Source: Nageia nagi (Eukaryota > Pinophyta). From it: DNA of 64,000 bases. Shown here piece by piece: positions 35,941-47,640 of the stretch (positions within the stretch are counted from its first letter, which is position 1; every line of letters starts with the position of its first letter). Below the pieces are notes generated by a model, which was not told the origin of the DNA, did no database searches, and saw nothing but the letters and a program-made list of their open reading frames with translations. Made by a program: the position numbers and the translations under genes. Where the stretch lies: contig JBITNC010000001.1 in NCBI GenBank assembly GCA_050084985.1, positions 21,142,001-21,206,000 of the forward strand. The letters are read 5' to 3'.

Positions 35941-37872
35941 TCTTTCATAATTGCACTTTGAGTTAGGGTAATAAACTATCAATATTTTATTCTTTCATTA
36001 TTTTCAAAAAATTCTTTTGAGTCTTCTATTAGTCTTAAGTTTGATGAATTCTAAGTTTTGTTAACATTTGGCTATTGTGTATATAATTCTTGGTCTTTGA
36101 TATTTTGCCTTATAAATTACTAGCAAAAATATAGCGTTCAAGAGTTGTTGTAAATTCAATGTTCAAGAGATGTTATAAATACAATGTTTAGGAGTTGTTG
36201 TAAATATAGTTTCAAAGAGTTATTGTAAATACAATATCTAGAAGTTGTTGTAAAAGTAGGCCCAAGTTATGTCCAAATAATTAGCGGGAGATACCTAAAA
36301 GTAAATAGAACCCACCAATTTTCAACATTGACATCATATTTTTGGCTAAAATTAATGAGTCCTAAAATAGAAAATGGTAGTTTATGATTCATGAAGATAC
36401 CAAATAGAGCCTACCAATTTACAATAGTGAAATCATCATTTTTGGCTAAAATTAATGGAATCCAGAATAAGTACTAGTAAGTAATGATTCATGAAGATAC
36501 CAAATAGAGCCCACCAATTTTCAATAAGTGGTATCATCAATTTTATCTAAAATTAGTGTGTCTTAGAATAAGTAATGGTAGGTTATGATTCATGAAGATA
36601 CAATATAGAGTTTATCAATTTTCAATAGTGACATCATCATTTTTACCTAAAATTAGTAGGTCTCGAAACAAGTAATAGCAGGTGAAGATTCATGAAGATA
36701 CCAAATAAAACCCATCGATTCTGAGCAATATGTTAGAACTTTTAGCCAAAATCAAGGTGTAGTAAGAAGAGCTAGATCATCAATAGATCCTAGAGAAAAA
36801 AATATAACCCACCAAACTAAGGTGAGAGTAATGAGTAAGAAGTAACACCCTATTCCATTTGATCTTAAGTGTGATACACCTAGGGGCCTATTAATGTGTT
36901 TAATTCAACTCAATTCCATATAATAGTGGTAATTTCTTCTCAAACTAGTTTGATATATTATTCATTACCCTATTCATCTATTCAATTAGAACTATAGTAT
37001 GGTTCATCAATGGTTGCAGAGAAGTAGATGACTACTAATAGAGCACAATGCCAAATCATATGTATCAAATTGCAAATGAGTATTTCTTAAATAAGCTATA
37101 ATACCATCTTTAATCAACTCTAGGACCAAAAGAGGAGCAGTCAATGATATCTCAAGAAGATTGTAGCTCAATAGATATAAATTTTTAGAAATTGCAAATT
37201 ACTAGATAATCATGCTATTGGTACTTATTCACAATGTAATGTAACATATTTGTAATATTTATTATAAATATTTTTCTTTGCCAGCTTCAACTAAGATGAG
37301 TAATTATGTATATTGATGATAGATAACAACCCAGTAGGGCATGTAAATATATAAATGGTGGATTGTTAGAAATCAATCGGGTTAGACATTCTTGCAAATT
37401 TTCCTAGGTTTGTAAGGTGCTTTCATACATGATTATGCAAATAGATAATGTTTTTCCATTTTGAAGTAAGTGGCTATTTATTGCTTCTATGAAAATCATG
37501 TATAGAGTGTTGTCTTAAGTTGTGGTTGTATTTTATTATTATCAGACCCCAAGAGTAAGATATCTCATTATTATTAATCTTGGCTATGGATTGCTATCTA
37601 TGTTGCAATGCTCAAGCTATATAGTTCTTGTTTAAGTTTTAGTTTAATGTGTTCATCTTTTTCTAGTAACTCTCTACTTTTTATCTCTTTCCTATTACTT
37701 TAAACCTTTATAATAAATAGGAATCAAACTATAACTTGGAGATTATGTAGAAAACCAACACAAACACATCCTCACAACCTTATACTCTTTCAAGGAACTT
37801 ACTGCTATGGATAATGGAGAACTCAACTAGACCAAACCTTTGAGGTTACATTATACTGATCAACACAAACCA
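35941..37872 (+). repeat. E2 3' LTR (about 1.93 kb)
   Basis: This is the partner of 23695-25644. The short GAGTTGTTGTAAATA array is at 36138-36255. The 100-bp array at 36310-36760 has five units against four in the 5' LTR. The end near GATCAACACAAACCA meets E1 sequence. By eye the two LTRs differ at well over one base in ten outside indels, which implies an old insertion. Confidence 0.8.
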
Positions 37873-37877
37873 TATTC

Positions 37878-37890
37878 AAAGTGGGATATC
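37878..37890 (+). other. E1 polypurine tract, right part of E1 after E2
   Basis: AAAGTGGGATATC immediately precedes the TATTAACAC start of the E1 3' LTR. A purine-rich tract ahead of the 3' LTR primes second-strand DNA in LTR elements. Its location shows that E2 landed just upstream of E1's 3' end. Confidence 0.5.
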
Positions 37891-38519
37891 TATTAACACT
37901 TAAAAAGAAATTTAATTTAATTTAGATACCCTTTTAGTTATATGAAATGATTTGTTTATTTTAAATAAATAAATTCTCTTATCATTACGTACACTCATCT
38001 AACTTCATGTTTTATGATAATAGGTCAGCTTGACATCATAATAAGCCTAAGGAGGAGCCTTAGCACTAGACCTATTACCTATAAAGGTGGAGGGGTTTTG
38101 CATAAGCAATTATGACATGATCTTGAATCCTTGATAGGTGGAAATTACTTATTTCATTCTTGAATGCTATTTCTTAATGTCACTTATCATATCTAGATTT
38201 TGTTATACAATGAGCTTTGCATTCTTGCAATCTTTTCCATCCATTTGTGCATGATATTTCAAGCATTGAAGGTGTAATAATGACATCTCCTTTGTTCTTT
38301 AGGGAAGTTCATCATTTTTATCCTTTTAGTTGAATATCACCTTTGTTTATCATGATAGGTAAAGTACAATTTTTTATCTTTTGTAAATTTAATTTTATAG
38401 GTTAAGGTCAATTAGGTCATTTCCATCTTTCATATCATCAATTACTACTATTTCATGATTAATTGGTTAAATTGAATATGTTATAAATAACCTTAATTAT
38501 TATTATTTCAATTATAATA
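37891..38519 (+). repeat. E1 3' LTR (629 bp)
   Basis: Matches 16027-16744 along its full length apart from the block of about 89 bp missing after AATGACATC. It ends TATAATA and is followed by the target duplication GTCAC. Confidence 0.85.
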
Positions 38520-38524
38520 GTCAC

Positions 38525-41101
38525 TAATATGAAATTCACCACTTGTTGGGTATTTTATAGGTCATATCTTGAATGATATAATGGTTTATATATCAGTTAA
38601 AAAAATTTGGCATCCCCATGGGATTAAAGTTAAAAATATTCAAAACTTATAAAAGGTTTTTTTGTTTTCCATTTTTCATATCTTGAAAAGATCCAAAATT
38701 ATGCTCTAGAGTTTGTATGCATCTCTTTTCTCATTTTGTAATCTTACTCATAGGACTTCACAATCAATGATAAAGCATAATTAGAAGTGCTTGTGTGGGT
38801 AGAGTTTCTAGGTATCCCAATTCCTTTATGGTTCTTTTTTCAATCAATGATTTATCCTATTGGAAAATTTATATGTATGGAGCTATCCACCTTACCAAGT
38901 GTGTGTGTGTGTGCACGTGTCACAATCAATGATGATGCATAATTAGAAGTGCTTGTATGGGTAGAGTTTCTAGGTATCCCAATTCCTTTATGATTCAATT
39001 TTCAAACAATGGTTTCTCCTATTGAAAACTTTATATGTATGGAGACTAAACATGTTATTTATATCCACCTTACCAAGTTCGTGTGTGTGTGTGGAACTCT
39101 CCAAGTACATGCATAAGAGTACTAACTTTAATATTAGTGAACATACTATTAAATAGTGAGTGTCTTATATTAATTTACCAAATACTTATTACTAGTATCA
39201 ATCACTTGATCATAAGATAAAATATTTCCTTCTCATAGAAGTTAAGTTTAAAGCTCATACTTCTAACCCTACTCCCACATCTCCTCTATTGAATCATAAT
39301 GGAGAAAAATGATGGTTAGGAGGGATGGAATATAATTATGAACTAATGTAATCATCAATGTCCTAATATTGATAGATGTAGATTAATCCCACTCCTTTGC
39401 TATCTCAAGTTGTTACGCCACCAACATCATTGAACATGCATATTATTCTATCTATATTAGCTCTCACCAAACCACTTCAATTTTATCCCACTCTAGCTTC
39501 TCATAAATTTTATTTTGTCCCATTATTTTCCTTAATCATGGTTAAAACTTATTCCCTCTCAATCCTATAAGACCTTTCCTCTCTATAGGAGTTTATTTCT
39601 GCAACCTTTAAATAAGTTATTCTTGAAGAGATACAATTTTTGAAAGTTCTTCAATCATGTATCTCTTCATGAGATGAATTTGATTTCTATATTTATAAAT
39701 GAATCCATATGAAATAAGTTCATTACCATTTATCATCCTCTAGGATACTTTTAAATTATTCACTTCAAATTTATTCAGGTTCCTTATAGGTCTAGCTAAT
39801 GCAGAGGATGTAGGAGTGATTATGTATCTTGATAAATATTATGATTTTTTATTATATAATTTAAGAGTATTGATGTACCTAATCCATGAATATATGATTC
39901 ATTTTAGAACTTCATAAGTCATTTGCAAGTATGAAAATATAGATTTTATTTATTTGTAACAAGTAAATCTTTTTAACTGTATTTCACATCGTACTTGCAA
40001 CTTTCTTTTGCTATCCAATACTTTTTATGATACTAATAAGTATAATGGGAAAGGAGTATCTATCACTCTTATTCACACTAGGTGGATGGAAAATATCATG
40101 ACTTATGGAGTGGACCTATCAAATCAGGTTGTATGGATTCTACTTGAGATTAATAGCTAGTCTTTATGAATCATCAATGTTTACACCTCAAACAATACCT
40201 TTGATAGATGTATATTATGGTATTGGCTAAATGTTTCTTTACTAGATGTGTATTTATGAGGCTAAAGGAGCTCAACTTAATAATATATTACATTGGCTTA
40301 AAATTAGAAATAATGTATCGAAAGAGGTTTTTAAGATGTTGAGGCCTCCCACCTCAAACTACTCAATTTTGAGCCCTCTAAGTTGAGGAAAATATGGTTA
40401 CTTTAATTTTTAATATCATAATTTATTTTATGCATCATTATTAAAAAAGTGTTTTCTTCTTATCCTCTAAAAGAGTCTAGGAAGCATACCCTTACATAAT
40501 GCAAAGTAGTTACCCTAGAGATGATGTTTACTATTTACAAAAAGTAGTATGAGGTTTCTATTAATCTTGAAGACCTTTTACAAGCATTTTATATGATGGA
40601 AAAAGATAATGCATGTAGTCTATATGGGTTTCCCTATGAATTTTATAAATAATTTTTAGATTTGGTATGCCCAAATTTTCTTAAAGCCTCTCAAAAAGCT
40701 ATGGAAATAGGTTCCTTAGGTGATATATTAAACAAGGGAAGTATTAAATTCATTCCTAAAGCTAGATATTCAGATATTATAACTAATTAGATGATAATTA
40801 TTCTTCTTAATGTCATCTCCAAAGATCTAACCTTAAAGTTTCAATCTATTCTTCCTCATATTATTCAACCTGAATGAGTCTAGATAATGTAATTGATGTC
40901 TAGGATGGAATGGAATGGGTCATATCCTCTTAACAAGATACTCTTTACATTTAGATAGACTTTGAAAAAATATACTATATAATTAAGTGGTATTTTATTT
41001 TTACCATGTTACAAGCTCTTGGGTTTGGTCTCCATTTCATCTAATCTATCAATATGGGCTTTCATGATACTTTTTCTATTCTTATATTAGATAATTATCA
41101 A
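38525..41101 (+). mobile_element. LINE-B, remainder after the E1 insertion
   Basis: The sequence continues from the LINE-A-like point at which E1 cut it. GGCATCCCCATGGGATTAAAG matches LINE-A near 8990-9015. Endonuclease remnants (YGVDLSNQVVWIL, INVYTSN) lie near 40100-40200. A deletion of some 700 bp relative to LINE-A then joins this to the EAKGAQL block at 40258. RT remnants follow: GSIKFIPKARYS, LLNVISK, and FKWYFIFTML-type sequence before GFGLHF. Homology stops at 41101, at the TGTAGA start of E6. All frames are dead. Confidence 0.75.
38759..39093 (+). repeat. Tandem duplication in LINE-B (162 + 173 bp) with GT tracts
   Basis: Both units start CACAATCAATGATNATGCAT-like (38759 and 38921), contain AATTAGAAGTGCTTGTNTGG, and end CCACCTTACCAAGTNNGTGTGTGTGTG. 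A GT dinucleotide run closes each unit, suggesting slippage or exchange at the GT tract produced the duplication. Confidence 0.85.
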
Positions 41102-41465
41102 TGTAGAGAAGTGGGCCACTTCAAGTCTATGTATATGCTATGATTTTTACATTATTTACTATGTTTATTTTCTTCCTTTATTCTATAGATATCATGACAT
41201 TCATGAAGTGAAGGAGAATATTGATTCGATGGTCACACTATGCATCTTTGTGATCCAGAGCTACAAATTTGGAGGATGTCAAGCATTGGTCTAGGTCATT
41301 CAAATATCATTACAATTTCATCCCAAAATTAATCCAATCCTCTACATAATTATGCCATATATTGAGGATTAATTTCTTCTATTATTCAGATAACCTACAT
41401 AAGTGATTTGTACCATATATTATAGATTTGTATTTATTATAGTAAATTACAATTTAGAGTCTACA
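41102..41465 (+). repeat. E6 5' LTR (364 bp)
   Basis: It starts TGTAGAGAAG and ends GTCTACA, giving the same TGTAGA/TCTACA terminal inverted pair as E3. The body shows little similarity to E3's LTR by eye, so the relation is mainly in ends, primer site and internal region. Confidence 0.6.
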
Positions 41466-42226
41466 TATTGGTGAAATTGAAATGTATTATAAACCTTAAA
41501 AAATTTATTTTAGGAAATTATTTTTTCTATGGAGTCTTGCATTAGAAACCCTAGGTTTTATTTTTTTTGGTTGAATTAATTTTTCCTAAAATTTAAAAAA
41601 TTTATTGCTTGAAAATCATTAAAAAAAAGGGAATTTTATTTTTTAGAAAAAATTCATTGTAGAAAAACCTAGATTTTGGAGGTCATTTTGTTCAATTTAC
41701 TAATATATAGCATTATAATGTTTTTTACAAACCATAGATAAATATAATTATAATTTTTTTCTAATTTTTTTAGGCCTAGATTTGCATATTTTGGTCAATT
41801 TTGAGAAATATTTTGTAGAAAATGTAACATTAAAAAATAATAAATTTTGAAAATTATTTACAAGTATTTAGGGACTTGTTTCATGCTAACAACGTACCAG
41901 AACTATAGGTTATCATAGTAGATAACTTTTTGATATTAATTTGAGATTATTGCATGCATTTTCATCAAGATTTCTAAACACTTTTTAAAATTTTAAATAA
42001 AATATTTTTGTATAAAACACTAAATTTTGAATGTTATTTTCTTAAATTTCATAACTTCTAACATCATAAAACTTATCCCACATCATATGTATACATGCTA
42101 GCAAGTTATTTTTAATTTTGCATGGTCTAAAGTTGCACAAATCTTCATATTTATTCTATTTTCTTACAAATTCTAGATCTCACATTTTATTATAGCTCCA
42201 AGATGATGTTTTATGAAATATGAAAT

Positions 42227-42720
42227 ATGCTATGTGAGACATTTAGATTTCATAAAAATAAGAAACACCTAGAAAGAATCAAGAAAAAAGTTGTGCCCAA
42301 ACATAATGATATGTCACCTATAGATAATTATGAATGTGATAATGATTATAATATTGATGATGATTATACTACTAATATAGAATATGAACCATATATAACC
42401 AATGCTATGGATAAATATGAAGTGTGTGATATTGCATTTGAAAATCTATCATTTGAGAGTTAATTAAGTAAAATAAAAAAGCATATGTTATCCAATTCTT
42501 TTTTATTACTACACATTAATACAAATCCAAATTTAGATAATAAATATAATGAATATGTGAGTGGTGAATTTTTCAAACTAGAACTAGAGTTATTATTAGA
42601 AAACCTTGTGCAAGAAACCATTGTATACAAATAATTCAAAGAAAATAATCCTTTAGCAACAATGAAAGTTAAGAACATCACTATTCTAGCATTAATAACT
42701 TTGTTAGTCCAAATCAAGAT
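42227..42720 (+). pseudogene. E6 gag-like remnant
   Basis: The open frame 42227-42463 ends with ATNAMDKYEVCDIAFENLSF-type sequence. It parallels NLNAMEKFEMNDIEFEKLTL of E3 at 56060-56115. After one stop, LSKIKKHMLSNSFLLL parallels E3's KIKAHMLVNPSLM. This shared block identifies both as the same gag family, although the capsid fold itself is not obvious. The remainder to 42720 is acidic (LELELLLENLVQE). Confidence 0.6.
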
Positions 42721-42857
42721 CAGGATAATTTAAGAATATATAAAAAAATCTCAAAAATAAATGGCATACATTCCATATAAAGTTGTAAACACATTTCCCA
42801 CATCATATATTTGGTTCCACCATAAAATATATAAAAGGAAAAGGCTAGTCAATAAGA

Positions 42858-43148
42858 TGTTGACAAGTATGAGGTATTTTTTATTCAATTAAGTCTAATT
42901 GAGATTTAGTTATAGGAGTAAAGAAAGCAAAACCATATTGGAAATGATTGAGATATATATTTTCATAAATGTGAATAGAAGTCTAAATACAAGTATAGTC
43001 AAGAGTTACATTCTCGTATAGTAACAGACTCCATATGAGAAACCCTAAATATTAAAGTGAGATAAAATAATAGTAAATAATACTTAATGTATTATTTATC
43101 TTACATTATTTAGATACACAATGTGATAATTTATTATTTATTATAATA
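42858..43148 (-). repeat. Putative E5 3' LTR (about 291 bp)
   Basis: The plus-strand left edge is TGTTGAC. The inner edge reads, on the minus strand, a purine-rich ATTATGGGTGGG followed by TATTATAATAAAT, consistent with a polypurine tract and a TG-to-TA changed LTR start. I could not find a matching copy on the right side of E5, so the call is tentative. Confidence 0.4.
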
Positions 43149-44836
43149 CCCACCCATAATACATTAGGTATTTAGAGGACATGAGATGAAGCTTCAAAAG
43201 TATTTAAACTTTCCACTATTTAGAGATTTGGTGAAGACAACTTCAATTGGATTATACATGCAAATGTAGTGGAGTTAGATATTGTGCAATGAAACCTAAT
43301 CTTGAATGAAGGACACTTGTATCTTAATGTATATTGTGCACTTATGAAAATAAGGATTTTGAACTACTTTCAATACACCTTGATTATCACAATGCAAAAT
43401 AATAGACTCCTTCTATAGAATTTCAATATCTATCAAAATATGATGTAACCATACTACTTCACAAATAACATAAAAAATAACATGATATTCTAACATTATG
43501 GTAGACTTGGATGTATTGCTTTGCTTATTTCTATCCTATGAAATTATTCTATATCTAATGAAGAACACATATCTTGTCATTGATCTTCTATCATCCAAGA
43601 ATCCTCCATAATCTACATTCATGTATCTAGACAAGATGAACTTATCCATGCCATAACTATTAGTACAATCGATGTATCTTAGAACATGTTTTACCGTAGT
43701 CTGGTGGGCCTTCTTTTGTTCATGTATAAATCCTAAAATATAACTAATGGCATAGAAAATATACAACCTGGTGTATGCAAGGAAAATTAATCTTCCAATT
43801 AGCTAATAGTAGAGAGTTGTATTTATCATTAGAGAATAGTCATGGAATAAAATATGTAAACTAGGTTCAACTAACATGGACATCAATTGATAATTTTTCA
43901 TCCTAAATTTCTCTAATAACTTCTTGGTGTAATTCATATATAAAATAAATATCCATTCCTACATCTTCGAGACCTCCAATCCAAGGAAATAGTAAAGTAA
44001 ACCAAGGTTGATCATATCGAATGATCATTTGAGTTCATATTTATAAGATATGATCAACTCTTAAATGTTTCCTAGGATAATAAAATCATAGACATATACT
44101 ACAAGTATGAAAATATCCCCCCATGCTATCAAAGGTAAAGGTTAGGATTATATTGACTCCTATTGTAGTCATGTTGTAGTATATGGGAATCAATTTTCAT
44201 GTACTAGGCTCATGGAGCATGCATGTTTCAATATATACAAAGACTTGATCAATCTATGTAGTTTTATTTTTTCTAGATTAATCACAAATCCTTCAAGTTG
44301 TTTCATGTATAATTCTTTCTCTAAGTATCCATTTAAGGTGCTCTTCACATCCATTTGATGGACTTTATAGCCAAATTATGTTGCCATTACAAAAGCAATT
44401 CTAATGGTATTCATCTTAGCTATGGGAGAAAAGATCTCCTCATAGTTGATACCTTCCTATTGAGCATACCCTTTGGAAATGATTTGGTCCTTATGCTTAT
44501 TGAGTGTAATATCAACTTTGTACTTAGTTTAAAAAACCCATTTATATCAAATGGCCTTTTTCCCTAGTGGAATATCTACCAACTTCTATATACCATTTTT
44601 TAGTAGTGCATCATATCCATCTTGCATGGATGACTTCCAATGGGGTATCTCAATACCTTCATCAACCATTTTAGGTTCAAGTGCATTCACAACTATACTC
44701 ATTAATTCCAAACTCACTTCCTCACAAGCCATGCTTCATGTCCTTGGTATGAAGCTAAACATACCTAGTGGAGCACTCATGTTTAAATCATGTAGTATCT
44801 TTTAGTACCACATAGGTCTTATAATATTTTAAGGTG
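43149..44836 (-). pseudogene. E5 copia RT and RNase H remnant
   Basis: Read from 44836 downward, QDGYDALLKN and IPLGKKAI open the RT. KGYAQ, FSPIAKMNTIRI and VHQMDVKSTLNGYLEKELYM follow. The catalytic block is VVYVYDFIILG (YVDD now YVYD). GLLYYFLGLEV, the VKHVLRYIDCT block (43688) and MNVDYGGFLDDRRSMT (start of RNase H) come next. CDNQGVLKVVQNPYFHKCT ends it. These are the standard copia RT-RNase H motifs in order. Stops are frequent. It would copy element RNA; this copy cannot. Confidence 0.85.
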
Positions 44837-44841
44837 GTAAA

Positions 44842-46863
44842 TGTTGGACTTCGAGTGACACTAAGAGGGGGGGTGAATCAGTGTATATAAAAATAATCAA
44901 TTTAAGCTTCGTAAATAAAGATAGATTAAAGCCAAAGAAAATTGAGCAAGCACACCAAGTACATCACACAACACCAGATATAATGAGGTTCACCAGATTG
45001 GCTACATCCTTGAACATGACTACTTGGACTCCAATCCAAATCCAGTCATTAAAGAAAGCTTACAGATTCACAACACCAACTATGAAGGTTAGCAATAACT
45101 ACCACTTTAAATATAGCAGCACCTATTGCTAGGAGCACCAACTCCAGCTATCAAGCACCCACTTGATACAACATTCAAAAAGGAGGAAGGAATATAGTTC
45201 TAGAAGACCCTCAATGGTCTAGCTCTAATGCTCATTGTTTGATATCTGCACATAGCTCCAAAGTAATACAGTTAAACAATCACTATCCTCTCTGCATATT
45301 CATTTGCTCACTTCACATACTTCGGATACTCCCCTCTGCCATGCTCTTCCCTCTCCACTTCACACTTCTCTACCTCTTCCACACTATTACTTCAACTCCC
45401 CTCATCTCTGCTCGCCAATTTTCCCTAAATCTACAATCCACTCTTCACATCCATTCCTACAAACCATTACACATCAAGAAAACTATTATACATCAAGAAA
45501 ACCCCTCATGAAACTATTCCTATCATCACACGTTATCAAAAATAAACTGAAAAGGAATCTTTATTTGTAACTGCTCCTGCACTAAGAGAGTTCACTATTT
45601 GAGACTGCAACTGCTGTAACTGATGAACACTCCTCTTGCTCAAATAGAGTTATTCAGATAAGTGTAGATCTTTCTCCACTGATTTTAGAGATTTGATAGT
45701 ATCTGATTATTTAGTTTCAGAGTCTCTTTCTATAGCCTAGAGATTGACTAGCTTATCGGATGTTTATTGTATACACCATGATGTCATCATCTCCGAACTC
45801 TGGAAGAAAGTTCCAAGGTATCTGCATGGCCTTCCAGACTTGTCAACACCAACTGCTAACATCATCTTCTCTGGACTCTAAAAGTAGAGTAAAAATGCTT
45901 CCTATGATGTTCAGACTTTTATCTTTGGACTTTTATCTCTGGACTTTTATCTTCAAACTTTTATCTCTGAACTTTTATCTCCGAACTTTTCTCTCCGGAC
46001 TTTTATCTCTAGACTTTTATCTTCAGACTTTTATCTTCAGACTTTTATCTTCAGACTTTTATCTCTGGACTTTTATCTCTGGATTTTTATCTTCGAACTT
46101 TTATCTCCAGACTTTTATCTCCGGACTTTTATCTCCAAACTTTTCTCTCCGAAATTTTATCTCTGAACTTTTATCTTCGAAATTTTATCTCCGAACTTTT
46201 ATCTTCGAACTTTTATCTCCGAACTTTTATCTCCGAACTTTTATCTCCAGAATTTTATCTCCGAACTTTTATCTTCAAACTTTTATCTCCAGAATTTTAT
46301 CTCCAGACTTTTATCTTTGGACTTTTCTCTCCGAACTTTTATCTCTAAACTTTTATCTTCGGACTTTTATCTTCGCACTTTTATCTCCGGACTTTTATCT
46401 TCACACTTTTATCTCTGAACTTTTATCTCCGCACTTTTATCTCTGGACTTTTATCTTCGCACTTTTATCTCCAGACTTTTATTCACCCCTTGCTGACCTC
46501 ATCATCTCTGGAACCCAGTTTCATTAAAAAATGTGAACATCATCCTTCCCATGATGTCATCTTCATGCTTCTGGAATGCTCTACTCACTTTCTCCAGAAC
46601 TTGGTTTTTTTTTCACAACTAAGCTTTTATCATTTCATTCTGGAATGCTTAATTTACTAACCCCGACTTTTCAATTCTCCTTGCTGACCTCATCACCTCT
46701 GGAACCCAATTTTTTTCACAACTGAGCTTTTATCATTTCATTCTGAAATGCTTAATTTACTAACCCTGGCTTTTCAATTCTCCTTGCTAACCTCATCACC
46801 TCTGAAACCTGATCTTTACCAAAACCACTTGTTGACAACAATGACAATCACACATGCTCAACA
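44842..46863 (-). repeat. E4 3' LTR (2022 bp)
   Basis: The LTR holds the 14-bp minisatellite (45911-46482) and, further right, two copies of a block of about 105 bp with CACAACTNAGCTTTTATCATTTC (near 46610 and 46715). The apparent long frames inside, including one of 255 codons, come from the minisatellite and are not genes. Confidence 0.95.
45911..46482. repeat. 14-bp minisatellite in the E4 left LTR, about 41 units
   Basis: The unit is GGACTTTTATCTCC with variants mainly at the first two and last three bases (GAAC, GCAC, CTCT, TTCG). About 41 units fit the length. Because 14 is not a multiple of three and the unit has no stop on the plus strand, it stays open in all three plus frames with a 14-residue period. 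Confidence 0.95.
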
Positions 46864-46877
46864 ATCTCCCCCTTTGG
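46864..46877 (-). other. E4 polypurine tract
   Basis: On the minus strand this reads CCAAAGGGGGAGAT directly before the TGTTGAGC start of the 3' LTR. This is the classic position and composition of a copia plus-strand primer. Confidence 0.85.
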
Positions 46878-47149
46878 AATTGTTGGCAACACCACTTGAT
46901 CAGACACTAGCATCGGGACTTTTCTCTCCCCCTTTGTCAATAATAACAAAGGGCATTTACAGACTCCCCCTAAGTCCATACATGACATTCTCAGAAGCAA
47001 TATGAAAAAAAATAAACACTCCCCTGAGAATGTGACATCCAGAACTAGCTAATGCTGGGGAAAGACAACAACTCCTAGCTTGTTTCGAAGATGTTTGAAG
47101 ATGTCTTTGGGCAAAGGCTTTGTAAAGATGTTCGCTACTTGCTCTGTGG

Positions 47150-47640
47150 TTGGAACAAAATCTAACTGTACTTCTCCTTGCACCACTCTTCTTTTAGAAT
47201 GTGATATCTGATTGCAATATGCTTTGTTTGTGAGTGCATAATAGGATTTTTTGATATATTGATTACACTTGTGTTATCACAAAGAACTGATATGGGCTTG
47301 TTAATCTGTATACCAAAATCTTTTAGCATCTGCTTCATCCATAGAATCTATGTGCAGTAAGAAGTTGCTGCTATATACTCTGCTTCTGCTGTAGATAGGG
47401 ATACTGAGTCTTGCTTTTTACTATGCCAGCCAACAAGATTATTACCCAAATAAAATGCTCCTCCACTGGTGCTCTTCCTATCATCCACATATCCTACCTA
47501 GTCTGCATCTAAAAAAGCAACAAGTGTAAAGTCCTTTCCTCTAGGATACCATAAACCATATTCTACTGTACCTTTGAGATATCTGAATATTCTCTTTACT
47601 ACAGTAACATGTGTTTCTTTGGGATTTGCTTGAAATTGAG
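47150..47640 (-). pseudogene. E4 RNase H domain
   Basis: Read downward from 47640: FRYLKGTVEYGLWYP, then DDRKSTSGGAFYLG, SKKQDSVSLSTAEAEYIAA, CDNTSVINISKNPIMHSQTKH. These are the copia RNase H blocks, with the E of AEAEY and D of CDN kept. It removes template RNA during reverse transcription. One or more stops precede it (47655) and occur within it, so the domain is no longer joined to RT. Confidence 0.85.

Larger units (their letters stand above)
23695..37872 (+). mobile_element. E2: Tat-like Ty3/gypsy element with RNase H ahead of RT, nested in E1
   Basis: Two LTRs of about 1.9 kb enclose a primer site, gag, protease, an archaeal-type RNase H, RT, its own RNase H and integrase, then about 4 kb of further coding-like DNA. 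Element length is about 14.2 kb. Edges are approximate: TATTC at 37873 and CATTC at 23690 could be an imperfect target duplication. E1 resumes with its polypurine tract and 3' LTR just after. The coding frames carry many stops, so the copy is dead. Confidence 0.85.
16027..38519 (+). mobile_element. E1: Tat-like Ty3/gypsy element inside LINE-B, split by E2
   Basis: LTRs at 16027-16744 and 37891-38519 flank gag, protease, RT, RNase H, a second RNase H and integrase in that order. The whole lies between perfect GTCAC target duplications (16022-16026, 38520-38524). The terminal TG is now TA in both LTRs, and the 3' LTR end is TA in place of CA, as C-to-T decay would cause. E2 sits between the post-integrase region and the polypurine tract. 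Without E2, E1 is about 8.3 kb. The extra RNase H between RNase H and integrase is the signature of part of the plant Tat clade. The protein frames are dead. Confidence 0.85.
41102..42857 (+). mobile_element. E6: E3-related LTR element fragment (5' LTR, primer site, gag)
   Basis: It begins with an LTR (TGTAGA...TCTACA), a TTGGTGAAATTG primer region, and a leader that aligns with the E3 leader (GGAGTCTTGCATTA, TTTTGGTTGAATTAA, CATGCATTTTCAT blocks), followed by a gag-like remnant. The right side is cut by the E5 LTR at 42858. No pol was seen. It interrupts LINE-B's RT at 41101; the expected target duplication ATCAA would be outside the window. Confidence 0.65.

Noticed and set aside
44355-44805. 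Plus-strand frames of 70 and 84 codons
   Set aside because: They are antisense to the E5 reverse transcriptase remnant.
45239-45570. Plus-strand frames rich in Pro, His and Ser in the left E4 LTR, with a matching frame at 52577-52912
   Set aside because: They occur in both LTRs in the noncoding U3/R part, antisense to the element, with no motif.
45760-46527. Open frame of 255 codons with a regular 14-residue repeat
   Set aside because: It is the 14-bp LTR minisatellite read through. The same pattern is open in other frames and in the partner LTR (53102-53813), and it lies antisense to the element.
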